Below the pieces are notes generated by a model, which searched no databases, was not told the origin of the DNA, and saw nothing but the letters and a program-made list of their open reading frames with translations. From NCBI GenBank assembly GCA_900541015.1, contig UQIB01000013.1, positions 1 through 62,437 on the forward strand: DNA of 62,437 nucleotides. Reading direction: 5' to 3'. The number at the start of each line of letters is the position of its first letter. Position 1 is the first letter of the stretch. Positions 17,396 to 26,899 of the stretch are shown one piece after another. This stretch comes from an uncultured Collinsella sp. Lineage in GTDB: Bacteria; Actinomycetota; Coriobacteriia; Coriobacteriales; Coriobacteriaceae. The translations under genes and the position numbers were made by a program.

Positions 17396-18291
17396 TGAAG
17401 CTTTCGCATGAATCCAAGGTACGTTTGGGCGTTGGCATCGGAGCGTTTGTGCTCATCATCGGGCTTGTCTGTGGCACTTCGCGGCTATTGGCTCATTCCG
17501 ATATGGTGCGTACGACCGGTATTCTATCTGGAAATTTGTCTGATTTCGACGATATGTTTGACGATGACGATCTCTTGGACGACGGCAGCTATTCCGCTCG
17601 GCCTCAGCAGCTTTCGAGCACGACTTTTGATGCCGATGAGTTCCGCTACCTCGATTTCGATATCAATGCGGCTTCGGTGGACGTCAAGGTTGTTGACGGC
17701 AACAAGGCTCGCGTTATCGAGCGGGGGCGCGTTGCCGAGGGTATGGATGCCTCCAAGGCCGCGACGCAAAACATCGCATCCGTCGAGGACTCGACGCTCA
17801 AGGTTTCCCAGTTTGGAAGTGATGACGGTAAGGCAATCGATCGCTCAGTTACGGTTGAGCTGCCACGCCGTGTTGCCGAACATCTGAAGGGAGTCAACGC
17901 GCACGTGGGCTCGGGTGATCTGCAGATTGCCGGTGTCATCTGTGATGGTTTCGACCTTTTCCTGGGTGCGGGAGATGTAGAGTTTACGGGCAGCGTGACT
18001 GATGCGCTCAGCGCTGAGGTCGGTTCGGGCGATGTGACGTTCGAGCTTTACCAGGCCCCCGCGAAGTCGATGGACGTGAGCGTGGGCTCGGGCGATGTGG
18101 AGATGACGGTTCCGAACTCGACGGGCTTTAAGGCGAGCCTCACCTTGGGCAGCGGCGACTTCGAGAGCGATTTCCTTCCGCTTGGCTACGACGGCGAGAC
18201 CATTTTGAATCTTGAATTCGATAACGGTGACAAGTCTGCCACGTATCGTTTTGAGGTCGGTTCGGGCGACATGTCGTTTGATTCGGAGTAG
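17392..18291 (+). CDS. Membrane-anchored DUF4097 beta-helix-like protein
   Basis: A 299-aa protein with one N-terminal membrane helix (about 10-33, VGIGAFVLIIGLVCGTSRLL), an acidic linker, then the repeated SGD pattern of DUF4097 domains: VGSGDLQ, LGAGDVEF, VGSGDVTF, VGSGDVEM, LGSGDFES and VGSGDMSF. The repeats predict a right-handed beta-helix outside the membrane. DUF4097 proteins commonly pair with XRE or PspC-type envelope-stress regulators. The target is unknown. Confidence 0.85.
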   Translation: MMKLSHESKVRLGVGIGAFVLIIGLVCGTSRLLAHSDMVRTTGILSGNLSDFDDMFDDDDLLDDGSYSARPQQLSSTTFDADEFRYLDFDINAASVDVKVVDGNKARVIERGRVAEGMDASKAATQNIASVEDSTLKVSQFGSDDGKAIDRSVTVELPRRVAEHLKGVNAHVGSGDLQIAGVICDGFDLFLGAGDVEFTGSVTDALSAEVGSGDVTFELYQAPAKSMDVSVGSGDVEMTVPNSTGFKASLTLGSGDFESDFLPLGYDGETILNLEFDNGDKSATYRFEVGSGDMSFDSE

Positions 18292-18340
18292 CGAGGCAGA
18301 CGAAAGCCTAGGCGAAGATATAGACGCGCTGTTTGATGAA

Positions 18341-18370
18341 GGCGCCGAAGCCGAGATCGGCTCCGGCGCC
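18341..18370 (+). terminator. Terminator after the DUF4097 gene
   Basis: GGCGCCGAAGCCG pairs with CGGCTCCGGCGCC (one mismatch), then TTTGCCTTT. It ends only 20 bp before the elp3 start and separates the two units. Confidence 0.7.
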
Positions 18371-18390
18371 TTTGCCTTTACAATGGGGGC

Positions 18391-20298
18391 ATGGAACAGA
18401 TTATCTTGAACATACTCGAGGCTCTGCGTCGCGGCGAGACCGTGGACGACAAGGAGCTCGTCAAACTGATACATGCCGAGGCGCGCCGTGAGGGTGCCGA
18501 TAAGCGCGACCTGGCCAAGCGTCGCCTGCTGCCGTTTTACCAGCGGGTAAAGCGTGAGGAGCCGGCTCGTTGGGCTGGGTGGAATGTCGATGCCGAGCTA
18601 GAGCGTCAACTGCTGCAGGTGCTGCGTATGAAGCCGCGCCGAACGGCTTCGGGCGTGGCGACCATTACCGTCATCACCAAGCCGTGGCCGTGCTCGGGCG
18701 ATTGCCTGTTTTGCCCCAACGACCTGCGTATGCCCAAAAGCTATCTGCATGCCGAGCCCGCGTGCGCCCGTGCGGAGCAAAATTGCTTCGATCCATATCT
18801 GCAGGTGAGCGCCCGTTTGACGGCGCTTTCGCAGATGGGGCATGCGACCGATAAGATCGAGCTCATTGTGCTTGGCGGTACCTGGAGCGACTATCCGGAA
18901 GGCTATCAGACATGGTTTATGTCGGAGCTTTTCCGTGCGCTCAATGACGATGCCGTCGCCGGCGTGGCGGCAAACCCCATGTTGGCGCGTCCGGGCATCA
19001 GTCGTGCCGAGGCAGGGCGCCTGCTCGATGACGCTCCCGCCGATGCCCTGCCGCCGGTGGTAGCGGAGCGCCGCGAGCGCTATCGGGCTGCCGGCATTGC
19101 GACAGACGAGGTCGAGCTTGCTGCCGGCGTTGCCGACGAGCAAGGGCGTGTGGATGCTGCCGTGGGCGGCTATAACCGCGCGGTGCGTCGTCTGTACGGT
19201 TCCGGTACGCCGTGGGGCGAGGTTGCCGAGTGGCAAACGGCAACGATGGAGGAGCTCGAGCGTCAGCAGCGCATCAACGAGACGGCGAAGCATCGCGTGG
19301 TGGGGCTCGTTATCGAGACACGCCCCGATGCCGTAACACCGCAAGCCCTCGCGCTCATTCGCCGCCTGGGCTGCACCAAGATTCAGATGGGTATCCAGAG
19401 CCTCGACCAGCACCTGCTCGACATCAACGAGCGCCGTATTACGGTGGCACAGATCGAGCGGGCGTTTTCGCTTGCGCGCCTGTTTGGCTTTAAGATCCAC
19501 GCGCATTTTATGCTCAACTTGCTGGGCGCCACGCCCGAGGGGGACAAGCGCGACTACGAGCGCTTTATGACCGAAGGGGCCTTTATGCCCGACGAGGTCA
19601 AGGTTTACCCGTGCGCGCTCATCGAGGGTTCGCGCCTGGTGGGCTGTTATGAGCGTGGCGAGTGGCGCCCCTATACCGAAGAGGAGCTGCTCGATGTGCT
19701 GGCCGATGACATCGTGGTGACGCCGTCCTTCTGCCGTATCAGCCGCATGATTCGCGACTTTAGCTCCGATGACATCATGGTGGGCAACAAGAAGCCCAAC
19801 CTGCGCCAGCTCGTCGAGAATCGTTTGGCGGCCCGTGGCGAGGGTGCGACGGTGCGTGAGATTCGCTATCGCGAGATCAGCACGGCGGGTGCCGACCTGG
19901 GCGAGTTGACCCTTGACGAGGATGTGACGTACGAGACGCCGGTGACGCATGAGCGTTTTTTGCAGTGGGTGACGCCGCAGGGCAAGATCGCGGGCTTTCT
20001 GCGCCTGTCGCTGCCTGAGCGTGCCTTTGTTGCCGCGCATACGGACGAGCTGCCGACGACGCCGGACGAGGCGATGATTCGCGAGGTGCACGTGTATGGC
20101 ATGGCGGCACGCGTGGGCGACCAGGGCCAGGCGGCGCAGCATCACGGGTTGGGGCGTCTGCTCGTGGAGCGTGCGTGCGAGATTGCCCGGGATGCCGGCT
20201 ATACGTACATCAACGTGATCAGCGCGATCGGTACGCGCGAGTACTATCGCCATCTTGGATTTTATGACCATGGCCTTTATCTGCAAAAGGAGCTCTAG
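18391..20298 (+). CDS. Elp3-family tRNA U34 modification enzyme (radical SAM + GNAT)
   Basis: A 635-aa Elp3 homologue. The radical-SAM cluster cysteines are C101, C105 and C108 in PCSGDCLFCPN. The family segments ELIVLGGTWSDYP and TRPDAVTPQALALIRRLGCTKIQMG follow, and a C-terminal acetyltransferase domain (about 480-635) includes HHGLGRLLVERACEIARDAGY. Elp3 makes cm5U-type modification at tRNA wobble uridine from acetyl-CoA. Stand-alone Elp3 proteins occur in some bacteria, without other Elongator subunits. It abuts the downstream methyltransferase-like gene with no gap. Confidence 0.92.
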   Translation: MEQIILNILEALRRGETVDDKELVKLIHAEARREGADKRDLAKRRLLPFYQRVKREEPARWAGWNVDAELERQLLQVLRMKPRRTASGVATITVITKPWPCSGDCLFCPNDLRMPKSYLHAEPACARAEQNCFDPYLQVSARLTALSQMGHATDKIELIVLGGTWSDYPEGYQTWFMSELFRALNDDAVAGVAANPMLARPGISRAEAGRLLDDAPADALPPVVAERRERYRAAGIATDEVELAAGVADEQGRVDAAVGGYNRAVRRLYGSGTPWGEVAEWQTATMEELERQQRINETAKHRVVGLVIETRPDAVTPQALALIRRLGCTKIQMGIQSLDQHLLDINERRITVAQIERAFSLARLFGFKIHAHFMLNLLGATPEGDKRDYERFMTEGAFMPDEVKVYPCALIEGSRLVGCYERGEWRPYTEEELLDVLADDIVVTPSFCRISRMIRDFSSDDIMVGNKKPNLRQLVENRLAARGEGATVREIRYREISTAGADLGELTLDEDVTYETPVTHERFLQWVTPQGKIAGFLRLSLPERAFVAAHTDELPTTPDEAMIREVHVYGMAARVGDQGQAAQHHGLGRLLVERACEIARDAGYTYINVISAIGTREYYRHLGFYDHGLYLQKEL

Positions 20299-21177
20299 AT
20301 GAACAAGCCGAGTGTTTCTGCCGGCGTCGTTGCCGGCGTTGCTCTGGGAGCCGCGGCGCTTGGTGCGGCCGCTGTCGCTGTTCGTGCTGCCTGTCTGCAG
20401 GTCGCGAGGACCCGCAATGGGCTGGCACGTGTGAAGCGCGTGCACGATGAGGGCGGCGACGAAGTTCGCGTATTGGTGCAAGGCGGCGTCTACCAAAGCG
20501 CGAGCTATGTTGGCGATCGTTGGGCGGAGCCAGTCTTTGCGTACTATCGTGCATTTGACGATGTGTTTGAGGCCGAGGACGCAATGCGTGATGCTTACGG
20601 GCATGGTATCGACCGTATGCTCATGCTGGGCGGCGGCGGGTTTGCCTATCCCAAGTTTGCGCTGATGTCGCACGAGGGCCTGCGCATGGACGTCATCGAG
20701 TATGACGGAGAGATAACGCGCTTGGCGCGCCGTTGGTTCTATCTGGATGAACTGGAGCACGCGGTGGGCGATCGCCTGCGGGTGATTACCGCTGAGGCTC
20801 GCTCGTATCTGGGTGTGACGAGCGTGGGCCATCGTCGCTACGACGTGGTCGTGAGCGATTGCTTTGGCGGTGCCGAGCCCGTGCGCGAGCTGGCGACCGT
20901 TGAGGCGCTGCGCCTGGTGCGGGGCAGCCTGAACCCCGGGGGTATCTACGTGGCCAATATCGTGAGCGCAAACGAGGGGAGCGATGTGACGTTCCTTCGC
21001 GACTGCGCTGCCGCGGCACTCGAGGTATTCGTCCACGCCTGGGTGGTCCCATGTGGCGATGCGAAGTTCAGCGGCGAGGAAAACTACCTGCTCATCGCCA
21101 GCGACGGCGACTACGCCTTTGCCGAAGCCGTGCCCTTCGACACCGACTTCCTCGGCGCCGTCCTTCACGACAAGTAA
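20299..21177 (+). CDS. Spermidine synthase-like (aminopropyltransferase-fold) protein
   Basis: A 292-aa protein with an N-terminal hydrophobic segment (about 8-30), then a Rossmann methyltransferase-like fold: MLMLGGGGFAYPKFAL, DVIEYDGEITRLARRWF and YDVVVSDCFGG. This is the pattern of spermidine-synthase-like proteins, which often lack polyamine activity. Its start directly follows the elp3 stop (TAG ATG), indicating co-translation. Substrate unknown; the membrane anchor argues against a normal soluble SpeE. Confidence 0.8.
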   Translation: MNKPSVSAGVVAGVALGAAALGAAAVAVRAACLQVARTRNGLARVKRVHDEGGDEVRVLVQGGVYQSASYVGDRWAEPVFAYYRAFDDVFEAEDAMRDAYGHGIDRMLMLGGGGFAYPKFALMSHEGLRMDVIEYDGEITRLARRWFYLDELEHAVGDRLRVITAEARSYLGVTSVGHRRYDVVVSDCFGGAEPVRELATVEALRLVRGSLNPGGIYVANIVSANEGSDVTFLRDCAAAALEVFVHAWVVPCGDAKFSGEENYLLIASDGDYAFAEAVPFDTDFLGAVLHDK

Positions 21178-21204
21178 GTCTCCCCGTCCCAAAAAAGACT
21201 GGTC

Positions 21205-23646
21205 TTAGGCGTGGTCGCGCCAGCCGTGAACGCGCTGCTTCATGCCCTCTATGTCGAGCACGCCTTCGGCAAAGCCCTTGCGCACGAGCTCTTCGGGAAC
21301 AAACTCGTCGTACCGATCAAAGTAAGGCACCTCGCCGGGATAGACGAGCTCGATGGGGTCGAAGTCCCTCTCGGCCTCGGCGGCGAGCACCTCAAAGAAC
21401 GTCTCCTCATCGGCCTTCATCTTAAACTGCATAAAGTATGGACGCGACGGATCGAGCCCGCGAAGGCCAAGCTCCGCGGCGCATTTAATCTTGAGCATAC
21501 GTTCGAGCGCCAGAAAAGCGTAGCTGCCCAACCAGGGGAAGAGCACCCAGGTGTCGCCACCCAGGTTGATGAGCGGCTTAGCCCCCGCACCCGAAATTTC
21601 GGCCGTATGACGAGCCTGCGCCAAACGAGCCCGTGCGTTACCCATAAGGTACGGATACGCGGCATGTTCGTTGAGCGCCTTGCGCATGCGTTCGAGTACG
21701 TGTGTATTGATGTCACCGGGGCAGTCGCCAAAGTAGGCCGGCACCCGGCCTTTGACCTGCGTGGCAAAGACGGTATGGCGCTTCCAGTCCACTTCCTCGA
21801 CAATCCAGCAATGTCCGGCGATGGCGATGCGCTCACCGGGCGGTGGCGGGTTGACAATCGTGCCCAGCTCGGCCGATTCACTGCGAACGGTAAACTCTTC
21901 GTTTTCCTGGAATACGGCGTAGAACTTAAAGTTGTTGATGATGCGCTCGCCCGCGAGACCTACGATGAGCCCACCGCCCTCGGTGACCTGGATGTGGTCG
22001 ATCTTGATGAGGTGACGCAGCAGTACGCGATAGTCATCGGCCGAGACGCGGTGAAAATAGCTGAGCGTGAGCACACGCTGGGCAAGCTCGGCCGGCGTGA
22101 GCTCGCCGGTGCTGGCGAGGGTCGACATGGTCTGGTGATAGAGCAAGCTGTAGGGTAGTCGATCGAGCTCGGGTGGCTCGACCCACTTTTCTTCGCGATA
22201 GAGTTGTACCAGCGCGATGCCCTGCAGGAGCTTCCACGGAATGGTCTCGGGCATCATCGTGCGCGGCTCGGGCTCTTCCTCGCGCATGACAAACCACATC
22301 TCGGGCGGAAGATCGCGGCGGCCTGTGCGCCCCATGCGCTGCAAAAAGGAGCTGACGGTAAACGGCGCGTCGATCTGGAAGGCACGCTCCAAGCGGCCGA
22401 TATCTATGCCGAGCTCCAGCGTAGAGGTGGTGACGGTTGTCTGTGCCTGCTCCTCATCGCGCATGAGTTCCTCGGCCGTCTCGCGCAACGATGCCGAAAG
22501 ATTGCCGTGATGAATGAGGAAACGGTCGGGCTCGTGCCGGTTCTCGCAGTAGCTACGCAGCATGGAGCACACAGCCTCTGCCTCCTCGCGCGAGTTGGCA
22601 AAGACCAGGCACTTGCGGCCGCGCGTATGCTCAAAGATATAGCCCATACCGGGGTCGGCGTTGTCGGGCGCCATGTCGGTGGGGTTGAGAAGCGCCTGCT
22701 CGGTCGCTCGTGGGATGTCGACTTCGCCCTCGGGGGCCGAGGAGGTGCGACGGTCTTTGGGAGCGGCCTTGCCCCGTGCCCGCTCACGACGTTGACGGCG
22801 CTCCTCTTGTGTGAGCTGTCCGCTGTGACGCATGTCTTGGGCGCCGGCGGGCAGTGCCGCGGATGCCGCCTCGATGCGCTCGCACGCAAGCACTTCGGCC
22901 TCTTGAGGACCCGTGCTCTCGAATCCCCGCTGCTGTGCCTGGGGACCCGAGTTGTAGAAGTGCTCCATGGAGATGCGCCACACGCGTCGCGGTTCCTCAA
23001 AGCGGGGGATGATGCAATCGCGTCCTGTTCCCTGTGAGAGAAAGGCGCCCGTGCGCTCGGGGTCGCCGATGGTGGCAGAAAGGCCGATGCGGCGGGGCTG
23101 CACGCCTGCCATGCGCGAGAGGCGCTCGATAAGGCAGAGCGTCTGACCGCCGCGGTCGCCGCGCATGAGCGAATGAACCTCGTCGATAACCACATAGCGC
23201 AGGTCGCAGAACATACGAGGGATTGCCATGTGCTTATGGATCAGGAGCGCCTCGAGCGACTCGGGCGTTATCTGCAAGATACCGCTCGGTTTTTTGATGA
23301 GCTTAGCCTTGTGCGACTGCGAGACATCGCCATGCCAGTGCCAGACAGGGATATCGGCCTCTGTGCACAGGTCGTTGAGGCGGACGAACTGATCATTGAT
23401 GAGTGCCTTGAGGGGGCCGATGTAGAGGGCGCCAACGCTTGCGGGCGGGTTCTCCCAAAACTCGGTCAGGATGGGAAAGAAGGCTGCCTCGGTTTTGCCG
23501 GAAGCTGTGGATGCCGTCAGGAGCACATTGTCCTGCGTATTAAAGATGGCGTCTGCCGCTGCAACCTGGATAGAGCGCAGACTCTCCCAATCGTGGGAGT
23601 AGATGAAGTCTTGGATAAACGGGGCGTAGCGGTCAAAGGCGTTCAC
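21205..23646 (-). CDS. Lhr/BrxHI-like DEAD/DEAH superfamily 2 helicase
   Basis: An SF2 helicase with Q-motif-like SIQVAAADAIF, Walker A TASTASGKTEA, IGPLKALINDQ, the DEVH box in YVVIDEVHSL, SATIGDPER, ELGIDIG and QRMGRTGRRD. A 100-residue Arg/Glu-rich insert (about 255-330) splits the two RecA domains. The C-terminal half resembles the Lhr core that follows the helicase domains. GTG 23646 is preferred because AGGAGG precedes it. It is the third gene of the TerB/BrxD-like operon and resembles the BREX accessory helicase BrxHI, so a DNA-processing role beside the ATPase is likely. Confidence 0.85.
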   Translation of the reverse strand: MNAFDRYAPFIQDFIYSHDWESLRSIQVAAADAIFNTQDNVLLTASTASGKTEAAFFPILTEFWENPPASVGALYIGPLKALINDQFVRLNDLCTEADIPVWHWHGDVSQSHKAKLIKKPSGILQITPESLEALLIHKHMAIPRMFCDLRYVVIDEVHSLMRGDRGGQTLCLIERLSRMAGVQPRRIGLSATIGDPERTGAFLSQGTGRDCIIPRFEEPRRVWRISMEHFYNSGPQAQQRGFESTGPQEAEVLACERIEAASAALPAGAQDMRHSGQLTQEERRQRRERARGKAAPKDRRTSSAPEGEVDIPRATEQALLNPTDMAPDNADPGMGYIFEHTRGRKCLVFANSREEAEAVCSMLRSYCENRHEPDRFLIHHGNLSASLRETAEELMRDEEQAQTTVTTSTLELGIDIGRLERAFQIDAPFTVSSFLQRMGRTGRRDLPPEMWFVMREEEPEPRTMMPETIPWKLLQGIALVQLYREEKWVEPPELDRLPYSLLYHQTMSTLASTGELTPAELAQRVLTLSYFHRVSADDYRVLLRHLIKIDHIQVTEGGGLIVGLAGERIINNFKFYAVFQENEEFTVRSESAELGTIVNPPPPGERIAIAGHCWIVEEVDWKRHTVFATQVKGRVPAYFGDCPGDINTHVLERMRKALNEHAAYPYLMGNARARLAQARHTAEISGAGAKPLINLGGDTWVLFPWLGSYAFLALERMLKIKCAAELGLRGLDPSRPYFMQFKMKADEETFFEVLAAEAERDFDPIELVYPGEVPYFDRYDEFVPEELVRKGFAEGVLDIEGMKQRVHGWRDHA

Positions 23647-23729
23647 GGGGCCTCCTCTCATATACGAACCTCTTAACGCGGTGGTCAGTGGCTTGCTGCA
23701 TTACTGTCTCAACGTTTGCCCAGATAAAA

Positions 23730-23762
23730 CCTGCCAAAATAAGCCTGTCCCTTTTTGGCAGG
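23730..23762 (-). terminator. Hairpin immediately after the BrxD-like gene stop
   Basis: On the minus strand CCTGCCAAAA pairs with TTTTGGCAGG and is followed by TTTT. It begins at the base after the BrxD-like stop codon. Its loop includes GGGACAGG, as in the hairpin at 9611. It may attenuate transcription into the helicase gene 84 bp further on. Confidence 0.6.
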
Positions 23763-25058
23763 CTAGATGGTGAATTCGGCGAAGTTGCGGTCATCGGGTG
23801 ATGCGGGCGATTCGCTGACCGGTGTGAGGCTATCGCCGCCGACGCTTTGTAGTAGCTCGGCAACGTTGGCGTCGGGGTTCTGGCATAGGATGTCGAGCAG
23901 CTCGATAAAGTCACGAATAACTTCACGCGGCGTCAGATGCGTGTCGGCTCCCACACGACCGAACTCGATCTTGAGGAAGTCCACCAAGTCGTTCTCGGTA
24001 AGCGTGGGCGTCCAGCCAAAGTAGCCGGCGTGAATTTGCATGAGTTTTTCGATCAGCACCAGCAACTCCTCATAGGTGAGTGGCTGCAGGCGGATGATGG
24101 GCGCGAGCATGTCCTTAAGGTCCTCGCGCGCAAAGCGGCCCTGAGCGAGTCGGCTGCGCAGGGCCTCGTAGGAGAACACGCCTCGGCGGCGGTCTTCGAT
24201 GGAGGTTGGCGTGCCGCCCATGATCATGCCCAGGTACTGCGCCTTGCCCTGGAGCGTGTCGTTGTACATAGTCAGGATCTTCTCGTAGTTGTATTGGCGC
24301 GTGATCGCGTTGGGAATCTTGTACAGATTCACGAGTTCGTCGATGAGCACCAGCATGCCCTTGTATCCGCTGCAGACCAAAAAGCGTGCAATGAGCTTAA
24401 CGTAGTCGTACCAGTCGTCATCGCTGATGATGGTCGAGGAGCCCAGTTCGGCGCGAGCCTCGCTCTTGGTGCGGTATTCGCCGCGGATCCATTTGGTCAC
24501 GCGGCTCATGGCCTCTTCGTCGCCCTCGGATACGGCCGTGCGATAGCGGCGGAGCATGCGGGTGAAGTCAAAGCCGTGGACCATCTCCTCGAGCGGAGCG
24601 AGTTGGGCATTGATAGCCGACTCATCGGCGTCCGCGCACGAGGCGACCCAGCGATCGAGAATCAGGTTGAGCGCACCGCCCTCGGGGCGCGTCTTGGTCG
24701 ATATGTTGCGGATGAGCTCGCGGTAGGTGGCAAGGCCCTGCCCCTGACCGCCTTGCAGGCGGCGCTCGGGCGACAGGTCGGCATCAGCGACGACGAATCC
24801 CTCGCCCATGGCGTGCGTGCGGATGGTCTGGAGCAAAAAGCTCTTGCCGGCGCCGTAACGACCGACCAGAAAGCGGAAGCTCGCGCCACCGTCGGCGATG
24901 AGACTCAGATCGGTGAGCAGGGCGCGGATCTCGACCTCGCGCCCTACGGTGATGTAGGGAAGGCCGATGCGCGGGACCACGCCGCCCTTGAGCGAGTTTA
25001 GGATAACGGCGGCGACGCGTTTGGGTACGCGGGGCGCTGCGGATGCGGTATCACTCAT
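23763..25058 (-). CDS. BrxD-like (DUF2791) P-loop ATPase
   Basis: A 431-aa ATPase. Walker A is FLVGRYGAGKSFLL (about 85-98), Walker B is GMLVLIDELVNLYKI (about 228-242), and MIMGGTPTSIEDRRRGV follows. This set is typical of the DUF2791/BREX BrxD family of ATP-binding proteins. It overlaps the upstream TerB gene by 8 bp, showing tight coupling. In BREX and related systems BrxD accompanies a helicase of the type found next door. There is no PglX methylase, PglZ or BrxC nearby, so this is not a full BREX locus. Confidence 0.85.
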   Translation of the reverse strand: MSDTASAAPRVPKRVAAVILNSLKGGVVPRIGLPYITVGREVEIRALLTDLSLIADGGASFRFLVGRYGAGKSFLLQTIRTHAMGEGFVVADADLSPERRLQGGQGQGLATYRELIRNISTKTRPEGGALNLILDRWVASCADADESAINAQLAPLEEMVHGFDFTRMLRRYRTAVSEGDEEAMSRVTKWIRGEYRTKSEARAELGSSTIISDDDWYDYVKLIARFLVCSGYKGMLVLIDELVNLYKIPNAITRQYNYEKILTMYNDTLQGKAQYLGMIMGGTPTSIEDRRRGVFSYEALRSRLAQGRFAREDLKDMLAPIIRLQPLTYEELLVLIEKLMQIHAGYFGWTPTLTENDLVDFLKIEFGRVGADTHLTPREVIRDFIELLDILCQNPDANVAELLQSVGGDSLTPVSESPASPDDRNFAEFTI

Positions 25059-26811
25059 GGTCTAGGTATCCTCTCACGTCTGCTTCGTAATCCTCGATAA
25101 TTTGCGGTCCTGCCGCGCCGAATTCGATAACGGTGTCGCCCACCAGGTCAAAGAGCGCTTCGTTGATGGTATCGACGAGCATGTCCTCGCTCTGCCCCGA
25201 TTGCACTACCGCCGATTCCGCCTGTACTGCGTTGTGCTCGAGCAGCGCGCGGAGATAGGCGTCTGCGGCAGGCGTGAGTTCGTTCGTGGCGTCAGCGGGC
25301 GCAACAGCTGCGAACGCGGGCGTCGGCGCGAGAAGCGGTGCCACGACACCAAACTGTTCGGTGGATATGGTTGGCTCGTCGGTCTCGTCCTGCCGAATGG
25401 GTGCCGCGACCGCCTCGACAATCGCGTCGGCTACGGGCTCGGCTTCCGGTTGCCCTGAGTCCGCTGCCTCGGCTTCCACAGGTGCGCCGTCCTCGCGCTC
25501 TTCATCGATCAAAAGTGCTTCACGCGTTTGCGCGGCGGCGCTTCGAATGTGCCCCAGCTGACTCAGATCGATATCGATCTTGACGGGCTGGTGTGCGGCG
25601 TCCCACGAAAGCCATGCCACAATCTCGTCATCGATGATCTTGGCCAGATATTTGGGGACCTTCTCCTCCTTCAGGGGATGGGTGGGGTCTAGGGCCAGGC
25701 GCAGGCGTTGGTCGCAGGCGCGCATCATTTCACCGAGCTTGCTGCTCTTTTGCCTACTACCGTGGATACGTATGCATTCCCAAAAGCCGTTTTGGCAACG
25801 GTAGATATGGATAGGATCCAGGCGGTATTCGCAGTCCTCGTGGCGCTCGGGCGCAAAGAATACGGCCGAGGCAAACATGGTGTAGGGCATGGCCGTCTCC
25901 TCCCCAAATAAGCTCGCCACGATGCCGGTCTTTCGGTGCGTGTCATAGTAGCGCGCCATACGGACATACACGGCGCACGCCACGTGGCGCAGATCGCGGT
26001 GGTAGCTGCGGTCGAGCCGCGAGTTACTTAGGTTGTACGCGGAGAGGGCGTTGATGGCGGCCATGAGTCGCTCCTCGCGCACCTCATCGGGCGGAAGGGG
26101 GAGCGTGGGCTCGGAGGTTTTGCGACGCTTAGGGGTCTGGCCGGACGGTGCTGGCGCTGGCACAAGGTCTCGTGCGGCGCGTCGCAGCTCGATAAGGGCG
26201 TTATCGAACATGACGGTTTTAGAGTCACGAAGCAGCTTGGGGTCGAGCCCATGGAACACGGCGTAATCCTGCAGCCACACGCGCGCAAACCGGTCGATGC
26301 CGGGTTCGAAGGCGCGATAGACATCCCAAAAAGCCTTGATCTTGTTAAAACCATCGAGCGGATTATCTACGCCAATGCCGCAAATCAGCTCATAGAGATA
26401 CAGAAAGGCAAAGGACGTAGACGTTTCCTCGACGGTTCCGCGACGCACTTGGGCACGCCAGGTAAAGTAGCCGCGCAACTGTCGATCGCTCATGGCATTG
26501 TAGGTGGGAAAGTACGACTTAAAGGTGCCGTTGTAGGGGCAGTCGTCCTCAAAGTCGGCCATCAGCAGGCCTTGGCGGTAGAAAAGCTCGGCTTCCGAAA
26601 GCCAGCGACCCGCGCCGCCCTCGGGGTCTTCTTGCCAACGCGATATCTCACGCATCTTGCGGTACTGGTCGGGGAGGAAGTTCTGCATCTGTCGGCCGGT
26701 CTTGAGAATCGGCTCGTCTGCGTAGACTTCATGTGAGAAACGGGCGGACTGATGGGTCCGGGCCTCGGCCATAATGCGCTCGATGAGCATCTTGATGTCC
26801 TGGTCGGCCAC
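25051..26811 (-). CDS. TerB-N / TerB-C domain protein
   Basis: A 586-aa protein. Residues about 60-260 match TerB-N (YNAMSDRQLRGYFTWRAQVRRG, then TSFAFLYLYELICGIGVDNP). A central variable region and a Pro/Ala/Glu-rich linker (430-515) lead to a TerB-C-like end (NEALFDLVGDTVIEF, IIEDYEADVRGYL). TerB-N/TerB-C proteins are described in tellurite-resistance-like stress loci linked to ATPases and helicases. Initiation is at GTG 26811 after AGGAG. As first gene of the operon it may be the sensor or scaffold. Confidence 0.82.
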   Translation of the reverse strand: MADQDIKMLIERIMAEARTHQSARFSHEVYADEPILKTGRQMQNFLPDQYRKMREISRWQEDPEGGAGRWLSEAELFYRQGLLMADFEDDCPYNGTFKSYFPTYNAMSDRQLRGYFTWRAQVRRGTVEETSTSFAFLYLYELICGIGVDNPLDGFNKIKAFWDVYRAFEPGIDRFARVWLQDYAVFHGLDPKLLRDSKTVMFDNALIELRRAARDLVPAPAPSGQTPKRRKTSEPTLPLPPDEVREERLMAAINALSAYNLSNSRLDRSYHRDLRHVACAVYVRMARYYDTHRKTGIVASLFGEETAMPYTMFASAVFFAPERHEDCEYRLDPIHIYRCQNGFWECIRIHGSRQKSSKLGEMMRACDQRLRLALDPTHPLKEEKVPKYLAKIIDDEIVAWLSWDAAHQPVKIDIDLSQLGHIRSAAAQTREALLIDEEREDGAPVEAEAADSGQPEAEPVADAIVEAVAAPIRQDETDEPTISTEQFGVVAPLLAPTPAFAAVAPADATNELTPAADAYLRALLEHNAVQAESAVVQSGQSEDMLVDTINEALFDLVGDTVIEFGAAGPQIIEDYEADVRGYLDHE

Positions 26812-26899
26812 CGCTTCTCCTCTCCTAACGCAGCTTCGGTGACCTCATATCATAGCACAGCATCAAACAGGTGTTCGAGATACTGCTGCGTAGATAGAT

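Noticed and set aside
18598..21192. An 864-codon open frame on the minus strand
   Set aside because: It lies wholly opposite elp3 and the spermidine-synthase-like gene, whose motifs are clear. Its His/Arg/Leu-rich composition is typical of the complement of high-GC genes.
21205..26811. A complete BREX locus
   Set aside because: Only BrxD- and BrxHI-like genes are present. No PglX methylase, PglZ phosphatase, BrxC or BrxA/B is seen in the window.
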